Translations under genes and position numbers: made by a program
Part shown: positions 47,496-55,568 of the stretch, one piece after another
How the letters are laid out: each line of letters begins with the position of its first letter
Position numbering within the stretch: the stretch's first letter is position 1
Notes under the pieces: generated by a model
Seen by the model: only the letters and a program-made list of their open reading frames with translations
What the model was told of the DNA's origin: nothing
Databases searched by the model: none
Source of the DNA: Candidatus Minthosoma equi
Lineage (GTDB): Bacteria > Bacteroidota > Bacteroidia > Bacteroidales > Bacteroidaceae
Assembly: GCA_018064885.1 (NCBI GenBank)
Contig: JAGHUI010000013.1
Location: 19,127-83,126, forward strand
Direction of reading: 5' to 3'
DNA: 64,000 nucleotides

Positions 47496-49373
47496 ATGCA
47501 TCAAAGACTATTCATCACTATTCTCCTTCTGGGAACAACAATTTCTTCCTTTTGCCAGCCCAAGTATTCTACTGACATTCAGAAAGAGAAACTTGGTCGC
47601 GGTGCAGTAATCATTCAGGATGGCGACAGCGTCGCATTGTCTTGGAGAATGTTAGAGACAGACAAAGCAAAGAGTTCATACAACATCTATAAGAATGGAG
47701 CAAAAATAAACTCAAAGCCGATATCAAATGCTACATTCTTCAAGACTTTGGCTCCTGAAGACGGAACTGAGTTTGAAATCCGTTCTACAGGAAAAGATGG
47801 AGTGAAGGAAACACTCGTTTATCATGCTGGCATAAAGGATTACATTCGTATTCTACTTAGCAAGCCAGCTGACGGGATGACTCCTGATGGACGACGCTAC
47901 GGATATTCTGCCAATGATGCCAGTGTCGGCGATGTGGATGGAGATGGAGAGTACGAGATTATCTTGAAATGGGATCCTACCAATTCCCACGACAACAGCC
48001 ATGAAGGATTCACTGGCAACACAATCTTTGACTGTTACAAGATACCAACATCTAATGCACAACAAACTGACAATCTGCTGCTTTGGCGCATAAATCTTGG
48101 CAAGAACATTCGCGCTGGCGCTCATTACAGCCCATTCCTTGTATATGATTTCGATGGCGACGGAAAAGCGGAACTCATAGTGAAGACTGCCGATGGAACT
48201 ATTGATGGTCAGGGAAACGTGATTGGTGATGCCAATGCTAATTGGGTGACAGATGGAATTATTGAAAAGACCATTGACGGCAAGGCAACACCAACTAAAG
48301 TGAAGGTTCAAGGACGTATTCTTGACGGTCCAGAATACCTCACAGTTTTTGACGGTCCTACAGGCAAGGCACTCAAGACTGTTGATTACATTCCTCCACG
48401 CAATTATGTAAGTAGTTGGGGAGACACATACGGCAACCGTTCCGAACGCTATCTTGCTGCCGTTGCCTATCTTGATGGAAAACATCCAAGTGCAGTAATG
48501 TGCCGAGGCTATTACACTCAAAGCTATCTTGCTGCATACGATTGGGATGGCAAGGATTTGACACTCCGCTGGCTGTTTGATTCCACAAAAGAAGATGGCT
48601 ATTCCGGTCAAGGCAACCACAACTTGCGCGTCGGAGATGTTGATGGTGACGGATGTGACGAAATAACATACGGCTCAATGGCTGTTGAACATACTGGCAA
48701 GGGGCTCTATACCACCAAAATGGGACATGGCGATGCCATGCATCAGTATGCCTTTTTCCCAAACAGCAATGAACTGCAGATATGGGATGTCCACGAAAAC
48801 AAACGAGACGGCTCTGACTTCCGCGATGCGAAGACTGGCAAAATCATTTTCCAGATAAAAGACCGCAGCGATGTCGGACGTGGAATGGCAGCAGACATTG
48901 ATCCCACAAACTGGGGATTGGAAATGTGGTCGGCTTCCCAAAAGGGATATTTCGATGTTAAGGGAAATCATCATGCAAAAGAATCACGCATTCCTCAGAA
49001 TAGTGCTGTCTGGTGGGATGGCGATATGCTCCGTGAATTGCTCGACGGAAATTCCATCACAAAATGGAATTGGAACACACAAGGTCTTGATTTGCTGAAA
49101 GATTTCCGCAGCGAAGGATGCACATTCAACAACGGCACAAAGCAGAATCCTTGCCTCTCAGCAGATATTATTGGCGACTGGCGTGAGGAAGTTGCAGTAC
49201 GCAGCTTTGACAGTTCTGAACTGCGCATCTATTCCACAACGATTCCAACACAGTATTGCTACCCTACTTTCATGCTAGACATTCCTTATCGCATCAGTGT
49301 AGCAACAGAAAATGTAGGATATAACCAGCCGCCAGAGCCTGGTTTCTATTTTGGCAGTGACATAAAGAAGTGA
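47496..49373 (+). CDS. PL11 rhamnogalacturonan lyase
   Basis: 625 residues, signal peptide (cleavage near SSFCQPK). It follows the PL11 pattern throughout: LGRGAVIIQDGDSVALSWRM, VGDVDGDGEYEIILKWDP, RINLGKNIRAGAHYSPFL, DFDGDGKAELIVKTADGT, SSWGDTYGNRSERYLAAVAY, QGNHNLRVGDVDGDGCDEIT and HGDAMHQYAF. The repeated DxDGDG loops are the calcium sites of the eight-bladed propeller. It cleaves the rhamnogalacturonan I backbone of pectin by beta-elimination. No SusCD lies next to it. Full length, no truncation. Confidence 0.9.
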   Translation: MHQRLFITILLLGTTISSFCQPKYSTDIQKEKLGRGAVIIQDGDSVALSWRMLETDKAKSSYNIYKNGAKINSKPISNATFFKTLAPEDGTEFEIRSTGKDGVKETLVYHAGIKDYIRILLSKPADGMTPDGRRYGYSANDASVGDVDGDGEYEIILKWDPTNSHDNSHEGFTGNTIFDCYKIPTSNAQQTDNLLLWRINLGKNIRAGAHYSPFLVYDFDGDGKAELIVKTADGTIDGQGNVIGDANANWVTDGIIEKTIDGKATPTKVKVQGRILDGPEYLTVFDGPTGKALKTVDYIPPRNYVSSWGDTYGNRSERYLAAVAYLDGKHPSAVMCRGYYTQSYLAAYDWDGKDLTLRWLFDSTKEDGYSGQGNHNLRVGDVDGDGCDEITYGSMAVEHTGKGLYTTKMGHGDAMHQYAFFPNSNELQIWDVHENKRDGSDFRDAKTGKIIFQIKDRSDVGRGMAADIDPTNWGLEMWSASQKGYFDVKGNHHAKESRIPQNSAVWWDGDMLRELLDGNSITKWNWNTQGLDLLKDFRSEGCTFNNGTKQNPCLSADIIGDWREEVAVRSFDSSELRIYSTTIPTQYCYPTFMLDIPYRISVATENVGYNQPPEPGFYFGSDIKK

Positions 49374-49395
49374 CTTCAACTTCCACGAATAACAG

Positions 49396-49433
49396 GGTGT
49401 TATCAGCATTTTTATGCTTGATAGCACCTTTTC
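49396..49433 (+). terminator. Terminator after the PL11 gene
   Basis: GGTGTTATCAGCA (49396-49408) pairs with 49415-49428 with one G-U pair and one bulged T, followed by a T-rich run. Confidence 0.75.
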
Positions 49434-49468
49434 TTATACATTATTATATAGTTTTCGCCAAAAAGTGT

Positions 49469-49476
49469 TAACTTTG
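49469..49476 (+). promoter_or_regulatory. -7 box of the his/ftsE/lysC operon
   Basis: TAACTTTG, 26 bp before the hisH start. The -33 region has no clear TTG. Confidence 0.5.
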
Positions 49477-49502
49477 TACCCAAATTCGTAGTTTTCACAT
49501 AA

Positions 49503-50093
49503 ATGGAAGTTGCTATCATAAAATACAATGCCGGCAATATCGGTTCTGTTGAGAATGCAGTCAAGCGTCTCGGCCTTGAGCCTATTGTGACCGACAATCC
49601 TGAGATTATCCAGAAAGCCGACCGTGTGATCTTCCCTGGCCAGGGCGAAGCACACAGCACAATGGAATACCTCAAAGCCCATAAGCTTGATGAACTTATC
49701 GTAAATCTGAAGCAGCCAGTTCTTGGCATCTGCATCGGAATGCAATTGCTTTGCCGCCACAGCGAGGAATACAACACTGATTGCCTCGGCGTCTTTGATG
49801 TTGATGTTAAGCGTTTTATTCCGCAAAAGCATGAAGACAAAGTTCCACAGATGGGCTGGAACACAATTGAAGATACAAAGTCATCTCTTTTCAAGGGTTT
49901 TGAAAAGCCTGAGTTTGTATATTTCATTCATAGTTTCTATGCTCCGCTTAGCGAGTTCACAATAGCAACAACTAACTACATTCAGCCATATTCTTCTGCC
50001 CTTCATAAGGATAATTTCTATGCCACTCAGTTCCATCCAGAGAAGAGCGGCGTGGTAGGAGAAAGAATAATCAAGAATTTCTTTGAGATATGA
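49503..50093 (+). CDS. hisH: Imidazole glycerol phosphate synthase, glutaminase subunit
   Basis: 196 residues. Class I glutamine amidotransferase with nucleophile Cys77 in GICIGMQLL and the His178-x-Glu180 pair in FHPEKSG, at the same numbers as in E. coli HisH. It supplies ammonia to HisF for ring closure in histidine synthesis. It starts the run hisH-hisA-hisF-hisIE and overlaps hisA by 4 bp (ATGA). The oxyanion strand is GICIG where many enzymes have G(I/V)CxGMQ, so nothing is missing. Confidence 0.95.
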   Translation: MEVAIIKYNAGNIGSVENAVKRLGLEPIVTDNPEIIQKADRVIFPGQGEAHSTMEYLKAHKLDELIVNLKQPVLGICIGMQLLCRHSEEYNTDCLGVFDVDVKRFIPQKHEDKVPQMGWNTIEDTKSSLFKGFEKPEFVYFIHSFYAPLSEFTIATTNYIQPYSSALHKDNFYATQFHPEKSGVVGERIIKNFFEI

Positions 50094-50812
50094 TAGAAAT
50101 AATTCCTGCAATAGATATCATTGACGGTAAATGCGTGCGTCTCACAAAGGGTGATTACGACACAAAAAAGGTCTATAACGAAGATCCTGTTGAGGTAGCC
50201 AAGATGTTTGAGGCACACGGCATCAAGCGTCTGCACACTGTCGATTTGGATGGTGCTCGCTCACAGCATATCGTCAATTACAAGACCATTGAAAAGATTG
50301 CTGATCACACAAGTCTCATCATCGACTTCGGCGGCGGCATCAAGAGCGACGAAGATATCGACATCGCCTTCGCAAGTGGCGCATCAATGGTAACCATTGG
50401 CAGTGTTGCCGTCAAGAAGCCAGAATTGTTCGAGGCATGGCTGGAGAAGTACAACGACAATAAGATAATTCTCGGAGCCGATGTAAAGAATGGACGTATC
50501 AGCATTAACGGATGGAAAGAAGAAGGTGAAGATGAGCTGATGCCATTCCTTAGCAAATATGTCGGCAAGGGTGTTGACAATGTTCTCTGCACAGACATCA
50601 GCAAGGACGGAATGCTTCAGGGACCTGCCGTTGAGCTGTATGAGAAGATAATGAAGGAATTTCCTAATCTCAATCTCATTGCCAGCGGTGGCGTAAGTTG
50701 TATTGAGGATATTGACATACTTAATTTACGAGGCATTCCTTCAGTTGTGTTCGGCAAAGCAATATATGAGGGACGCATAAAAATGGAGGAGTTGGAGAAA
50801 TATGTTGGCTAA
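50090..50812 (+). CDS. hisA: ProFAR isomerase
   Basis: 240 residues, (beta/alpha)8 barrel. N-terminal catalytic Asp in [15 protein letters not shown], phosphate-binding FGGGI and ASGGVS, and a second acidic residue in CTDISKDG. Converts ProFAR to PRFAR in histidine biosynthesis. Overlaps hisH by 4 bp and hisF by 11 bp. Confidence 0.95.
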   Translation: MIEIIPAIDIIDGKCVRLTKGDYDTKKVYNEDPVEVAKMFEAHGIKRLHTVDLDGARSQHIVNYKTIEKIADHTSLIIDFGGGIKSDEDIDIAFASGASMVTIGSVAVKKPELFEAWLEKYNDNKIILGADVKNGRISINGWKEEGEDELMPFLSKYVGKGVDNVLCTDISKDGMLQGPAVELYEKIMKEFPNLNLIASGGVSCIEDIDILNLRGIPSVVFGKAIYEGRIKMEELEKYVG

Positions 50813-51593
50813 GAGAATCATACCATGCCTTGACATCAAGGACGGACAAACTGTTAAGGGAACAAACTTCGTGAATCTGCGCCAGGCTGGAGACCCTATC
50901 GAACTCGGAAAGGCATACAGCATTCAAGGAGCAGATGAGCTTGTATATCTGGACATTACAGCAAGTCATGAAGGAAGAAAAACTTTCACCGAACTCGTCA
51001 AGCGCATTGCACAAGAGATAAATATACCATTCACCGTGGGTGGAGGCATAAACGAGCTGAGCGATGTTGACCGTCTTCTCAATGCAGGTGCTGACAAGGT
51101 TAGCATCAACAGCGCAGCCCTTCGCCGACCAGAACTCATTGATGAGATTGCACGCAATTTCGGCAGTCAGGTTTGTGTCGTTGCAATCGATGCAAAATGC
51201 GAAGACAACACACTCTACGAGAATGGTGATCCAAGAATTGACGGAAACTGGGTGTGCTATGTCAATGGCGGACGCGTGCCAACAGAACGCAAGCTTTTCG
51301 ATTGGGCAAAGGAAGTCAATGAGCGCGGTGCAGGAGAAATTCTTTTCACATCAATGAATCACGATGGCGTGAAGAACGGCTTTGCCGATGCTGCCCTTCG
51401 CAAACTGGCAGATAGCCTCACAATACCAATCATTGCCTCTGGCGGCGCAGGAACAAAAGAGCATTTCCGAGACACATTCCTCAACGGACACAGCGACGCA
51501 GCCCTTGCAGCCAGCGTGTTCCATTTCGGAGAGATTCCGATTCCAGAACTAAAGCAATATCTCACAGCCGAAGGCGTAAATGTAAGACTCTAA
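50802..51593 (+). CDS. hisF: Imidazole glycerol phosphate synthase, cyclase subunit
   Basis: 263 residues, (beta/alpha)8 barrel paralogous to HisA. Catalytic Asp11 in [11 protein letters not shown] and the second Asp in [10 protein letters not shown], phosphate loops VGGGIN and ASGGAGT. Forms the synthase with HisH. Includes the usual 14-residue insertion [10 protein letters not shown]. Overlaps the hisA 3' end by 11 bp. Confidence 0.95.
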   Translation: MLAKRIIPCLDIKDGQTVKGTNFVNLRQAGDPIELGKAYSIQGADELVYLDITASHEGRKTFTELVKRIAQEINIPFTVGGGINELSDVDRLLNAGADKVSINSAALRRPELIDEIARNFGSQVCVVAIDAKCEDNTLYENGDPRIDGNWVCYVNGGRVPTERKLFDWAKEVNERGAGEILFTSMNHDGVKNGFADAALRKLADSLTIPIIASGGAGTKEHFRDTFLNGHSDAALAASVFHFGEIPIPELKQYLTAEGVNVRL

Positions 51594-51610
51594 AAATATT
51601 CTACATAAAA

Positions 51611-52222
51611 ATGGAAATCGATTTCAATAAGATGGATGGTCTCGTACCTGCTATCGTGCAGGACGCAAAGACCCTTAAGGTACTCATGCTTGGCTTCATG
51701 AATGAAGAGGCATACAAAAAGACTGTTGAAACAGGAAAAGTAACATTCTTCAGCCGCACTCGCAACACACTCTGGACAAAGGGTGAGACAAGCGGCAACT
51801 TCTTGAATGTTGTAGAAATACTCAACGACTGCGACAAGGACACACTCCTCATCAAAGCAAACCCAGTAGGTCCTGTTTGCCACACAGGAGCAGACACTTG
51901 CTGGAACGAGACAAACGAGAATCCAATCATGTTCCTCGTTGAGCTTCAGCGTTTTATCGAGAAGCGCCATGAAGAAATGCCAGAAGGTAGCTACACAACT
52001 TCACTCTTCAAGGACGGCTGTCACCGCATGGCACAGAAGGTTGGTGAAGAAGCACTCGAAGCTGTTATTGAGGCAGTTGCAAACAACAACGAGCGTCTTG
52101 TTTACGAAGCATCCGACATGCTTTACCACCTCATCGTTCTGCTCACTTCCAAGGGATTGACAATTGAAGATCTCGCTTCTGAACTTGCTGAACGTCACGA
52201 TCCAACATGGCACAAACATTAA
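51611..52222 (+). CDS. hisIE: Bifunctional PRA-CH / PRA-PH
   Basis: 203 residues. N-terminal cyclohydrolase (about 1-108) with LMLGFMNEEAYKKT, SRTRNTLWTKGETSGN, the acidic DCDKDTLL and the zinc cysteines in CHTGADTCW; C-terminal pyrophosphohydrolase (about 115-203) with KVGEEALEAVIEA and EASDMLYHLIVLL. Catalyses steps 2 and 3 of histidine synthesis. The fused form is common. Its last 16 bp overlap the start of the ABC ATPase gene in another frame. Confidence 0.95.
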   Translation: MEIDFNKMDGLVPAIVQDAKTLKVLMLGFMNEEAYKKTVETGKVTFFSRTRNTLWTKGETSGNFLNVVEILNDCDKDTLLIKANPVGPVCHTGADTCWNETNENPIMFLVELQRFIEKRHEEMPEGSYTTSLFKDGCHRMAQKVGEEALEAVIEAVANNNERLVYEASDMLYHLIVLLTSKGLTIEDLASELAERHDPTWHKH

Positions 52223-52917
52223 TTGAATATAAGAACGTCAACGTTTACCAAGAGTCACAGCTGGTGCTCCAGAACGTAAACTTCCGAATTGAAGAAGGCG
52301 AATTTGCCTACATCATCGGAAAGGTTGGTTCTGGCAAAAGCTCCTTGCTCAAGACAATCTATGGTGAACTGCCAGTCAAGGAAGGCGAAGCACAAGTGCT
52401 TGAATATGAAATGCACAAGATGCGCCGTTCACACTTGCCAGACCTTCGCAAGAAACTGGGCATCATCTTCCAAGACTTCCAATTGCTCACTGACCGCACA
52501 GTAGAACAAAATCTGCGTTTCGTGCTCAAAGCAACAGGATGGAAGAACAAGGTAGATATTGACCAGAGAATCAGCGAAGTGCTTGAACTCGTTGGGATGT
52601 CAACAAAAGGATACAAAATGCCATCTGAACTTTCAGGAGGCGAACAGCAGCGTATCGTTATTGCACGAGCCATTCTCAACAACCCAAAACTGATTCTTGC
52701 AGACGAGCCAACAGGCAACCTTGATGTTGAAACAGGAAAAGCTATCGCAGAACTTCTTCAGCAGATATGCAAATCTGGCAGCACAGTGCTCATGATCACA
52801 CACAACATGAACCTTCTGGAGCAATATCCTGGACGTCAGTTCAAGTGCGTTGATCATCAGTTCATAGAAGTAGCTCCTGCTGGCAGCAAAGACAATTCAA
52901 CAGAAGAACTCGATTAA
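52207..52917 (+). CDS. ftsE: FtsE-like ABC transporter ATP-binding protein
   Basis: 236 residues. Walker [13 protein letters not shown]-loop IIFQDFQLL, signature [14 protein letters not shown], Walker [13 protein letters not shown], switch His in MITHN. The pattern fits FtsE, the ATPase that with FtsX controls septal peptidoglycan hydrolysis; no ftsX is adjacent. Overlap with hisIE and a 36-bp gap to lysC place a division gene inside an amino-acid operon, a layout I recall from other Bacteroidales. Start at 52207 gives the usual N-terminus. Confidence 0.85.
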   Translation: MAQTLIEYKNVNVYQESQLVLQNVNFRIEEGEFAYIIGKVGSGKSSLLKTIYGELPVKEGEAQVLEYEMHKMRRSHLPDLRKKLGIIFQDFQLLTDRTVEQNLRFVLKATGWKNKVDIDQRISEVLELVGMSTKGYKMPSELSGGEQQRIVIARAILNNPKLILADEPTGNLDVETGKAIAELLQQICKSGSTVLMITHNMNLLEQYPGRQFKCVDHQFIEVAPAGSKDNSTEELD

Positions 52918-52953
52918 AAAGGATAAAATAACACAATATTATATATATAAGAA

Positions 52954-54273
52954 ATGAAAGTACTCAAGTTTGGCGGAACATCCGTCGGCACTCCTCAGAG
53001 AATGAAGGATGTGGTAAAACTTATCACTGACGGCGAGCAGAAAATTGTAGTTCTCTCTGCAATGTCAGGAACAACCAACTCACTCGTAGAGATTTCCGAC
53101 TACCTCTACAAGAAAAATGCAGAAGGCGCTCACGAAACAATCAATGTTCTTGAGAAAAAATATAAGAAGCATGTTGATGAACTCTACACAACAGACGAGA
53201 TGAAGAAGCAGACACTCGATTTCTTGAAGAAGGAATTCGATTATCTCCGCTCTTTCACTAAGGGAATCTTCACTATGTTCGAAGAGAAGATCATCGTTGG
53301 TCAGGGTGAAATCATCTCCACAAACATGGTCACAAACTATCTCATCGAACAGGGCTATAATGCCGTTCTCATTCCTGCGCTCGAGTTCATGCGCACCGAC
53401 AAAAACTCAGAGCCAGACCTTGAGTACATCCGCGAGAAGCTTGCTATCCAGCTTGCTGCAAACCCAGGCAAGGAAATCTACATTACTCAGGGATTCATCT
53501 GCCGCAATGCTTACGGCGAAATCGACAATCTCCAGCGTGGCGGTAGCGACTACACAGCATCTCTCATCGGTGCAGCTGCCGATGCTTCTGAAATTCAGAT
53601 CTGGACAGACATTGACGGCATGCACAACAACGACCCACGTTTCGTTGACAAGACATCACCAGTAGGCCACCTCCATTTCGAGGAGGCAGCAGAACTCGCA
53701 TACTTCGGTGCAAAAATCCTCCACCCTACTTGCGTTCAGCCAGCTAAGTATGCCGGCATTCCTGTCAAGCTTCTTAACACAATGGACCCAACAGCTGCCG
53801 GCACTGTCATAAGTAACGAGACAGAGAAGGGTAAGATCAAGGCTGTTGCTGCAAAAGACAACATCACAGCCATCAAGATCACATCTTCACGCATGCTCCT
53901 AGCTTATGGGTTCCTCCGCAAGGTATTCGAAATCTTCGAGACAAACAAGACATCTATCGATATGATTGCAACATCAGAAGTTGGGGTGAGCGTGTCTATT
54001 GACAATACCACAAACCTCAACAATATCATCAACGAACTCAAGAAGTTCGGTCATGTTCAGGTAGATAGTGACATGTGCATCATCTGTGTTGTCGGCGACC
54101 TCGAGTCACAGAACATCGGCTTCGAAAGCAAGGCAACAGAAGCACTCAAGGAAATTCCAATCCGCATGATCTCATACGGAGGCAGCAACCACAACATCTC
54201 CTTCCTCATTTCAGGAAGCGACAAGAAGCGCGCTCTCCAGGCATTAAGCGACCACCTTTTCAACGGTAAATAA
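52954..54273 (+). CDS. lysC: Aspartate kinase
   Basis: 439 residues, monofunctional. Nucleotide-binding KFGGTSVGTPQRM, catalytic-site LQRGGSDYTASLIGAA with WTDIDGMHNNDPR, then two ACT regulatory domains (about 300-435) including TSEVGVSVSIDNT. First step of the lysine/threonine/methionine and diaminopimelate pathway, probably feedback-inhibited by lysine via ACT. It is separated from lysA by a strong hairpin terminator. Confidence 0.95.
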   Translation: MKVLKFGGTSVGTPQRMKDVVKLITDGEQKIVVLSAMSGTTNSLVEISDYLYKKNAEGAHETINVLEKKYKKHVDELYTTDEMKKQTLDFLKKEFDYLRSFTKGIFTMFEEKIIVGQGEIISTNMVTNYLIEQGYNAVLIPALEFMRTDKNSEPDLEYIREKLAIQLAANPGKEIYITQGFICRNAYGEIDNLQRGGSDYTASLIGAAADASEIQIWTDIDGMHNNDPRFVDKTSPVGHLHFEEAAELAYFGAKILHPTCVQPAKYAGIPVKLLNTMDPTAAGTVISNETEKGKIKAVAAKDNITAIKITSSRMLLAYGFLRKVFEIFETNKTSIDMIATSEVGVSVSIDNTTNLNNIINELKKFGHVQVDSDMCIICVVGDLESQNIGFESKATEALKEIPIRMISYGGSNHNISFLISGSDKKRALQALSDHLFNGK

Positions 54274-54293
54274 CTCCACAAATCAAAATAGAA

Positions 54294-54335
54294 TGTATCG
54301 CACGCAAACATATGCGTGCGATACACATTTTTATT
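54294..54335 (+). terminator. Terminator between lysC and lysA
   Basis: TGTATCGCACGCA (54294-54306) pairs perfectly with 54313-54325, loop AACATA, followed by a T-rich run. The hairpin overlaps the 5' extension of the lysA frame, which argues for the lysA start at 54356. Confidence 0.85.
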
Positions 54336-54355
54336 TATACAACCTAAAACAACTT

Positions 54356-55552
54356 ATGGCAATTACATTCAATGTAGAAAAACTGGCTAAAATCCGCACA
54401 CCATTTTACTATTACGACACAAACATCCTTCGCCAGACTCTTTCAGCAATAAACACAGAAACAGAGAAATACGGTAATTATTTCGTTCACTATGCAGTAA
54501 AGGCAAACGCCAATCTCAAAGTGCTCAAAGTCATCAACGAAGCAGGGCTCGGCATTGACTGCGTCAGCGGCGGAGAAATCGAGCAAGTGCTTAAGGCAGG
54601 CTTCCCTGCAAACAAAATCGTTTTCGCTGGAGTTGGCAAAAGCGATTGGGAAATTGAGCTCGGCCTTGAAAAGGGCATCTTCTGCTTCAATGTAGAAAGC
54701 ATCCCAGAACTCGAAGTCATCAACGAGATAGCAGCACGCATGGGCAAGGTCGCAACAGTATGCTTCCGCATCAACCCAAATGTAGGCGCACACACTCACG
54801 CAAACATCACAACAGGTCTTGCAGAAAACAAATTCGGTATCGCCATGGACGATATGGAAACTGTAATCAATCTTGCTAAGACACTCACAAACATACAGTT
54901 CAAAGGACTTCACTTCCACATCGGAAGCCAGATTCTTGAAATGGACGATTTCGTTGCGCTGTCATTACGCATCAACGAAATACAGGACAAGCTTGAATCA
55001 GCAGGACTTCCTATCGAGATTATCAATGTGGGTGGCGGCCTTGGTGTTGACTACGCTGATCCTCAGGCAAACCCAATTCCAAACTTTGCAGACTACTTCG
55101 CAACATACAATAAATACCTCAAGCTTCGTCCAGGACAGACTGTACACTTTGAGCTTGGTCGTGCCGTTGTATGCCAATGCGGCGCCCTCATCACAAAGGT
55201 AAACTATGTGAAGAGCAACACATTACAGTCATTCGCAAACAGCGAAGAAGCAGGCGTAAAGAAATTTGTCATCGTTGATGCAGGTATGACAGACCTCATT
55301 CGTCCTGCCCTATACGATGCTCACCATAAGACTATCAACCTCACAGCAGATCAGCAGTCAGCAACAGAGACATACGATGTTGTAGGTCCAATCTGCGAGT
55401 CAAGCGACGTATTCGACAAAGGCATCCAGCTCCCATCAACAAAGCGCGGCGACCTCATCGCAATGCTCTCAGCTGGTGCATACGGCGAAATCATGGCATC
55501 AGGCTACAACTGCCGCAAGCTTCCTGTCGGATACACCAGCGACGAACTGTAA
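54356..55552 (+). CDS. lysA: Diaminopimelate decarboxylase
   Basis: 398 residues from ATG 54356; an upstream in-frame ATG at 54293 would lie in the terminator hairpin. PLP Lys49 in HYAVKANANLK, His in FHIGSQI, Gly loop GGGLGVDYA, catalytic Cys in GPICESSDVF, and YNCRKLPVGY at the end. Converts meso-diaminopimelate to lysine, linked to lysC by pathway. With a terminator before it, it needs read-through or a weak promoter in the 83-bp gap. Confidence 0.94.
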   Translation: MAITFNVEKLAKIRTPFYYYDTNILRQTLSAINTETEKYGNYFVHYAVKANANLKVLKVINEAGLGIDCVSGGEIEQVLKAGFPANKIVFAGVGKSDWEIELGLEKGIFCFNVESIPELEVINEIAARMGKVATVCFRINPNVGAHTHANITTGLAENKFGIAMDDMETVINLAKTLTNIQFKGLHFHIGSQILEMDDFVALSLRINEIQDKLESAGLPIEIINVGGGLGVDYADPQANPIPNFADYFATYNKYLKLRPGQTVHFELGRAVVCQCGALITKVNYVKSNTLQSFANSEEAGVKKFVIVDAGMTDLIRPALYDAHHKTINLTADQQSATETYDVVGPICESSDVFDKGIQLPSTKRGDLIAMLSAGAYGEIMASGYNCRKLPVGYTSDEL

Positions 55553-55568
55553 CAAAGTCAGACATTTT

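Noticed and set aside
47853..48762. Minus-strand frames of 255 and 129 residues opposite the PL11 gene
   Set aside because: Antisense shadows of the DxDGDG repeats; composition is Cys/Ile-rich without motifs.
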